This document shows positions 59,165 through 64,000 of a stretch of 64,000 nt of DNA, piece by piece. Numbering within the stretch: the first letter of the stretch is position 1; each line of letters opens with the position of its first letter. A program made the translations under genes and the position numbers. This DNA is from Monoplex corrugatus. Taxonomy: Eukaryota; Mollusca; Gastropoda; Littorinimorpha; Ranellidae. The DNA is taken from positions 53,671,746-53,735,745 of the forward strand of contig JAPXFY010000026.1 in the NCBI GenBank assembly GCA_030674185.1, written 5' to 3'. The notes under the pieces were generated by a model, which saw only the letters and a program-made list of their open reading frames with translations, did no database searches and was not told where the DNA came from.

Positions 59165-59395
59165 CATAAAGAAGTGACCTGTCTGCTGCACATCTTAATA
59201 CTCGGTCATTCTGACAGTGTAAGCATAGTTTCATAGGTTCATCTCTCTCTCCCCTTGGCAACACATCGGATTTTGTTGAGGCTTAAGGGGCCAGATTATT
59301 ACCAGCAGATGAGGGTGGCATGCATACATGCATGTAATTATCCAAGTGTGATGAGTCCCAGTTGAACAAACTCAGAACTCTGAGGCATCTAGTGT
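59165..59395 (+). mobile_element. SINE-A, copy 4 (3' part)
   Basis: CTGCTGCACATCTTAATACT, TCATCTCTCTCTCCCCTTGG, AACACATCGGATTTTG and the end TGATGAGTCCCAGTTGAACAAACTC align with the SINE-A body at 4100-4270 and 18440-18660. Confidence 0.55.
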
Positions 59396-59399
59396 CTTT

Positions 59400-60935
59400 T
59401 CATGACAGCTTGTGTATAAATACTTTTTAAAAATGTACATGTATGCTTTACATCCAGAGTACAACACGCATACAGTATAATTTTGTAGTTTTTGTGGATA
59501 TACCGATACTGAAACTGTTGATTTTTTTATAATAAAACTTTCAGTTGACTTTTTTGTTCAACTTTTATTTCATTGATTGTCATGTTGTATACTGATCTTG
59601 ATATCTTTTCATTGTGTTTCGTCTTCAGTTGTTGTTTATCATTTTGTTTATTTTTTGTTGTCATTTTTACTTTGTTCTGAATTGATATATTTTGTTAAAA
59701 CTAAACACACGTGTTTTATTTCTTGTCTTTTCATATGAATGTCCCATGTACATTTTTGTTGGTTTTGTTTTCATTGTTTTGTTTTCTTGAGTCTGTGTGG
59801 GAACAGTCTTTCTTTGGAGAAGGAGGAAAGAGTTTTTTGTTTGATGCAGCACAGAGCGTTATATGAATTATATATATTAATTGCTCTTTTGTGACTTTGG
59901 TCATGCCAAAAATGAAACTGAAAAGTGAAAACTAATATTAGTCTCATGTAAAGTATTACAAGTAACACTACATTACATGAACCCAGTATCATGTGAAGTT
60001 GATATGAATTTTTTTTTTTGCAGTGATAAGGAAAATATTTATAACTGCTTCATCAGTACAGATTTAATTTCTAACTTGATCTTCCTTGTAAAGAAAAAGA
60101 AAAGAAGAGAAGCTGGATATTTCATTGTGCTTCCATGACCTGTAACTTAGTGTAAGCCTGAATTGTATTTCCTGTACTGTACAAATGGACAAACATACTG
60201 CCTAAGAGATTTCATCGCTTTACAGGGCTTGTGAAATCCGCTTGCCTGGTCACCCGAGGCAAGTAAAAAATCTGGAGGGCGAGTCAGACAAAAATTAGTA
60301 GTCAAACAAAAATTACTAGTCCATTAGGCGAGTGATAATTATGCCCCCTGCACTTATAATTTATTTCGATTTTTCATACTTGCCACTCTGTTGAATGATT
60401 TTGTCTGCATTGATCCATTCTGCCAATGTTTATGCAAAAACCAGACTGTCTAGGGAAAGGGAACTCTGCGTCCCCAAAAACTGTCAGTGAAGAGTCGGTG
60501 CAATACTTTACAATCAAATGTTTACTGATCAGCAACCTTTCACCCACTCTGTGAGTGTTGAATGGTTAGAAGCTTCAAACTCTAAGTAAGTACGGAAACA
60601 GAAAATTATACAACATGTGTCTTACTGAGATCAAGGTATGGGTAGGGGAAGAGAATGCGTGTGCTATTGGCAAGGAGATTCGGGAGACAGGAACAAATTT
60701 GATGCATCACTTTATAAGTTGATACATCAAAGACACTAGTGTAGAAGGCATAGATGCTATATAGTCTCTTGGACAAATTTCAGTCAAGGTGGATCAAATA
60801 TTTTCAAAGTATTTTCCCTTCACACTGAACAGCTGAAGTCAAGAAAATGTAATGATGATTACAGTATATGGCACCGGATCTTGACAATTCAAATCAAGGC
60901 GCACCCACGCACCAGACATAATCATAATGCATGCG
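59400..60935. other. Non-coding DNA, nothing recognised
   Basis: A duplicated short phrase, GTCA(GA)CAAAAATTA(G/C)TAGTC, occurs twice at 60285-60322. No gene is seen. Confidence 0.4.
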
Positions 60936-60939
60936 ATCA

Positions 60940-61025
60940 ATGCAGACCACCTTACAACGTGTGTATGTTTTGAAATGGTTATAGTCCTGATATGGCTCTA
61001 TGCAGTCAGCTGGGCTTTGAACAAT
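60940..61025 (-). repeat. Dispersed repeat R1, copy 3
   Basis: Reverse complement of the R1 core (AAAGCCCAGCTGACTGCATA, GAGCCATATCAGGACTATAA). Confidence 0.55.
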
Positions 61026-61039
61026 CTGTTTTTGTCTCT

Positions 61040-61091
61040 GTCACTCGCTGTCTCTCTCTCTCTCTCTTGTCTGTCTGTCTCTCACACGCAT

Positions 61092-61125
<34 letters not shown>

Positions 61126-61156
61126 CACACTCACACTCACACTCACACTCACACAC

Positions 61157-61203
<47 letters not shown>
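61040..61203. repeat. (CT)n, (CA)n and (CACT)n microsatellite
   Basis: CTCTCT tract, CA tract, ACACTC hexamers, CA tract. Confidence 0.95.
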
Positions 61204-61204
<1 letters not shown>

Positions 61205-61207
<3 letters not shown>

Positions 61208-61375
61208 CATACTCAGCTTGTTAGACCTGCAGTCCTTGACCCAAATTATCGTCTTGTGAGCTGTCTACCTACCTACAGGCACACATGGACAAGAATGGTG
61301 AGTTAGGGTGCACTCAGCTTATTACACTATTAGGCATATGACCCATAAGTACGGAAGTTGTCATCCTCTTTCTAG
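61205..61375 (+). repeat. Dispersed repeat R3, copies 3 and 4
   Basis: ACTCAGCTTGTTAGACC ... CTTGACCCAAATTATCG at 61210 and GTGCACTCAGCTTATTAC ... GAAGTTGTCATCCT at 61307 match R3 at 21.3-21.5 kb. Confidence 0.5.
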
Positions 61376-61743
61376 CTGGTCACAAACACGGGGCTGTTAA
61401 CTTCAGACATCAGAGCGCTGCATTACTCAAGGATAGTAGCATTAGATCCCATTGGATTGTCTTAGTCCTTAGTTGAACTCCTGGGAGCCCCTCTGTCCTG
61501 GTTGATGATTTCTTTGAGGAAGTCCATCTACCCAGTGCTGCTGTGTTTTGTGAACACCACACCCTCACGATGTGTAGCCCCCCAGCTGAGGCAGTGCACC
61601 AAGATGTGGCACTTGGAGCCAGCCGTGAGAGGTTTAGGAGATGGACGGGGATCATTGTTTCCATCCATCCAACATGCAAAATGCAGCTGCCAGAGGAAAA
61701 ACATTGTACCCCTATCCAGAACCTCCTGCAGCCAAGTTTAGGC

Positions 61744-61815
61744 ACAAGCAGGTTTGCTCATATGTTGATCTGAGAGATTGGAAAAATCTCCACCCTTTAC
61801 AAGAGGACATAAGAT
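61744..61815 (+). repeat. Dispersed repeat R2, copy 2
   Basis: GAGAGATTGGAAAAATCTCC and ACCCTTTACAAG match R2 at 6.47-6.54 kb, with the same short palindrome. Confidence 0.5.
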
Positions 61816-61947
61816 GTAGAAAAACTTGGCATCATTTTTTATCTTTAATAATATAATTATAATAACTGACACCGTACAGATCTTAGTAAAACAGAAATCA
61901 GAATCGATGTCATGTATACATTTCTGTGTATCTGTTGCTGGCTCCAT

Positions 61948-61971
61948 ATGTGTGTGTGTGTGTGCGCGCGC

Positions 61972-62023
<52 letters not shown>

Positions 62024-62046
62024 TATGTCTCTGTGTGTGTGTGTGT
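61948..62046. repeat. (GT)n microsatellite
   Basis: GT with GCGCGC interruptions. Confidence 0.95.
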
Positions 62047-62049
62047 GCC

Positions 62050-62625
62050 TGCCAGTAGTGTTTACTGGGAAGTAGGAAAGGTCTGTTTGTGTATAATTTG
62101 TTGTTGTTGTTGTTGTTAATGTCCACATTAGGAAATATTCTCCAGAGAGCCAGCATTTGTTTTCCTGTTTCTTAACCTCAGCACAGTTTTCAGCATTTTA
62201 AGTGCAGTATCAGATAGAGTCATATGGCAGCTAAGAAATATACCTGAACTTCAAAATAGGCTGGGGGAAAAACATGCACAGAGGCCTTGATATTGGAAAA
62301 CATGTGAGTGGAATTCTGAAATCATGCTTATTATAAGAGGTTAAATCAGGGAGGTCACAGAGTGTGACAGTGTGGGTGTCCTGTGAGTGATAGACTGTTC
62401 AGTTTCCTTTTATTTACTTTGAGTTTGAGCTGTTATTGGAAGAGGTGGGTGGGTTGGGACAGTTGGCTTCTCAGTGGCTTACTTTGGGCTTTGAGTGGGC
62501 TTTTCTTTGTCACTGGGGTGTGTTCACTTTGGTCATGGTCATCAGGAAGGGATTGGTCAGTGAGCTGCTCATGTGATTATGGTAATATTACTAGTGTAAA
62601 TGTGGAATTGGTGGTAGTGCTAACT
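62050..62625. other. Non-coding DNA, nothing recognised
   Basis: An open frame starting at GTG 62383 has no ATG start and runs into the GT tract; not a gene. Confidence 0.45.
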
Positions 62626-62627
<2 letters not shown>

Positions 62628-62703
<76 letters not shown>

Positions 62704-62723
62704 AGAAGAAGAAGAAGAAGGGT
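62628..62723. repeat. (GT)n(GA)n(GAA)n microsatellite
   Basis: Three repeat types in direct succession, the last being a purine tract. Confidence 0.96.
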
Positions 62724-63418
62724 CTCCCAAATCTGAAAGAAGACAAGCAAAGACAAAATGATTATGGAGTTGTCCAAGTACAATGAGTCTGTCATGAATT
62801 TACATCCATTCTGTCTCTCGCATACTCACACACACAAGATTGAAAGAAACTCTTTTGTTTTCTCTCGCACTCGTTTCACTCACACAGACAGACACACACA
62901 GACACATACACAGACACACACACACTCGGGCGCCTGTGCAGGGAGAAAACGGTGTAGACTCAAACACAAGCAGCTGTCTCAGAAGTAATATAGAATTACA
63001 ATGTCAGTCATCAAGCCGGCAAACAACCCCGTGTGAATCACAGCTGGGTGAAAATGTGTCACTAGCCTGCCACAGACCAGGAAAGAAGAGCAAACTCTGT
63101 GTGTGGGTGGTTGGTTGACGAGGCAAGAGTTGACAGGCCTTGACCAGTGAGAGAGGGCTTGGGAGAAGTTGTGGTGGTGGGGTGTGAAGGTGGGATCTTC
63201 TCCAGGGTATCCTTTCCCTTGTTGTGGTATTGGGTGTTTTTGGATCTTGAGGACAGTCACGACTCCTTGCCGGTAAAATAAAAGGGAGGGACTAGCCATG
63301 GATTCCATTTCGTGTTCGTGCAAGCGCATGTTATTTTCAGGTGTTTCTTTTCAAGCTTTCCCCGTCATCACGTAGGTGGTATGTTCGTACAGTAACTTAG
63401 TTTTAGTATTTTGTATGA
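62724..63418. other. Non-coding DNA, nothing recognised
   Basis: Contains a short CA-rich block at 62825-62935; no gene or transposon end seen. Confidence 0.4.
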
Positions 63419-63590
63419 CAATAATAATAATAATAATAAATCACATTTATATAGCGCTATTCTCCCACACATAGGTAAGGACTCACTGCGTTTTACATTA
63501 ATTAGTTCATACACACACATACACACACAAACACACACGTACACAAATACAAACACACACACACACCACACACACATGCGCATACACATC
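63419..63590 (+). repeat. (AAT)n-TTTATATAGCGC repeat head (R4-like) plus (CA)n
   Basis: (AAT)n followed by TCACATTTATATAGCGCTAT and GCGTTTTACATTAATT, as in the head of the element at 28667, then a (CA)n block. Confidence 0.55.
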
Positions 63591-64000
63591 TGAAAGTTTT
63601 GCTTTGTGAATCAGTGTAAACACTTCTGTTCCTGTGGTTCTCTTATTTGCCCCCCCCCGCTTTAAACAAAAAAAAATTTTGTTGGTGCGGTTTGCACAGT
63701 ATCTGTTTCTTAGTATTTCTAACTAATGTTTAAAAAATGGTGTTTTCGTGTTTTTATTCGATCATAACTCTAATGTTTTGTTATTTTCAGTGATGTGCAT
63801 CATATTTGTCCTAACTTGTTTTGTGAGTCTAGGCTACCTGTTGTGCTGTTATGGTAATTTGTAAGGGGATGGATTTTGTTGTGTTTGTTGCTGTTGTCGT
63901 GATGTTGTTGATGTGTGGGCTGTTTTACTGTGTCAAGGTTGTGTGTGTTTTCCTTTCGTTATATAGTAATGTTTTTGTTGCTGTGCCTGTTTTTGTATAC
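63591..64000. other. Window end, nothing recognised
   Basis: T- and G-rich DNA with a C-run at 63651-63658. No feature is seen. Confidence 0.4.

Noticed and set aside
62383..62736. A 117-codon hydrophobic frame
   Set aside because: Non-ATG start and it runs into a (GT)n(GA)n tract; hydrophobicity follows from T/G-rich DNA.

Overview
The window is animal nuclear DNA: AT-rich, with split genes, decayed non-LTR retrotransposons, tRNA-derived SINEs, TTAA-type DNA-transposon remnants and very many (CA)n/(GT)n tracts and minisatellites. Bacterial features (operons, ribosome sites, CRISPR) are absent. Protein divergence and the repeat content suggest an invertebrate, perhaps a mollusc; that placement is inference. 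Nearly all long open frames here are low-complexity artefacts or dead reverse transcriptases.

One host gene can be reconstructed with confidence: a DIPK1 (FAM69) family protein-kinase-like ER membrane protein on the minus strand, about 15.26-38.83 kb. Its exons join in phase 0 with GT-AG borders: N-terminal exon candidate 38756-38833, membrane-anchor exon 35849-35986, Cys-rich exon 34632-34736, 24873-25076, 20639-20779 (an EF-hand loop is split between these two), and the terminal exon 15264-15836 with the kinase-like active-site region, Cys cluster and stop. Predicted length is about 386-407 residues. A weak candidate first exon of a second gene lies on the plus strand at 57583-57615, and a frameshifted unknown reading sits at 42.8-43.35 kb on the minus strand.

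Layout: 1-15 kb is the 3' flank, with a LINE fragment, TTAA fold-back MITEs, a 50-bp and a 27-bp minisatellite, a piggyBac-like element (12680-13748) and a long (GT)n tract. 15-38.8 kb is the DIPK1 gene; its introns hold tandem arrays, SINEs, LINE remnants and, in intron 3, an 8.5-kb five-level nest of insertions (25653-34152) whose borders and target-site duplications can be read directly. 38.8-44.5 kb has a mariner remnant and the unknown coding remnant. 44.5-57.1 kb is dominated by LINEs in both orientations, including the longest RTE-like copy (51872-54990). 57.1-64 kb is less repeat-dense and holds SINE copies, a few dispersed repeats and microsatellites.

Repeat families were defined by comparing copies within this window: LINE family 1 (RTE-like, (TGA)n tail), LINE family 2, LINE family 3 (C-terminal zinc finger), an L2/CR1-like LINE, two Jockey/CR1-like remnants, SINE-A, SINE-B, SINE-C, a TTAA fold-back MITE, and dispersed repeats R1-R4.
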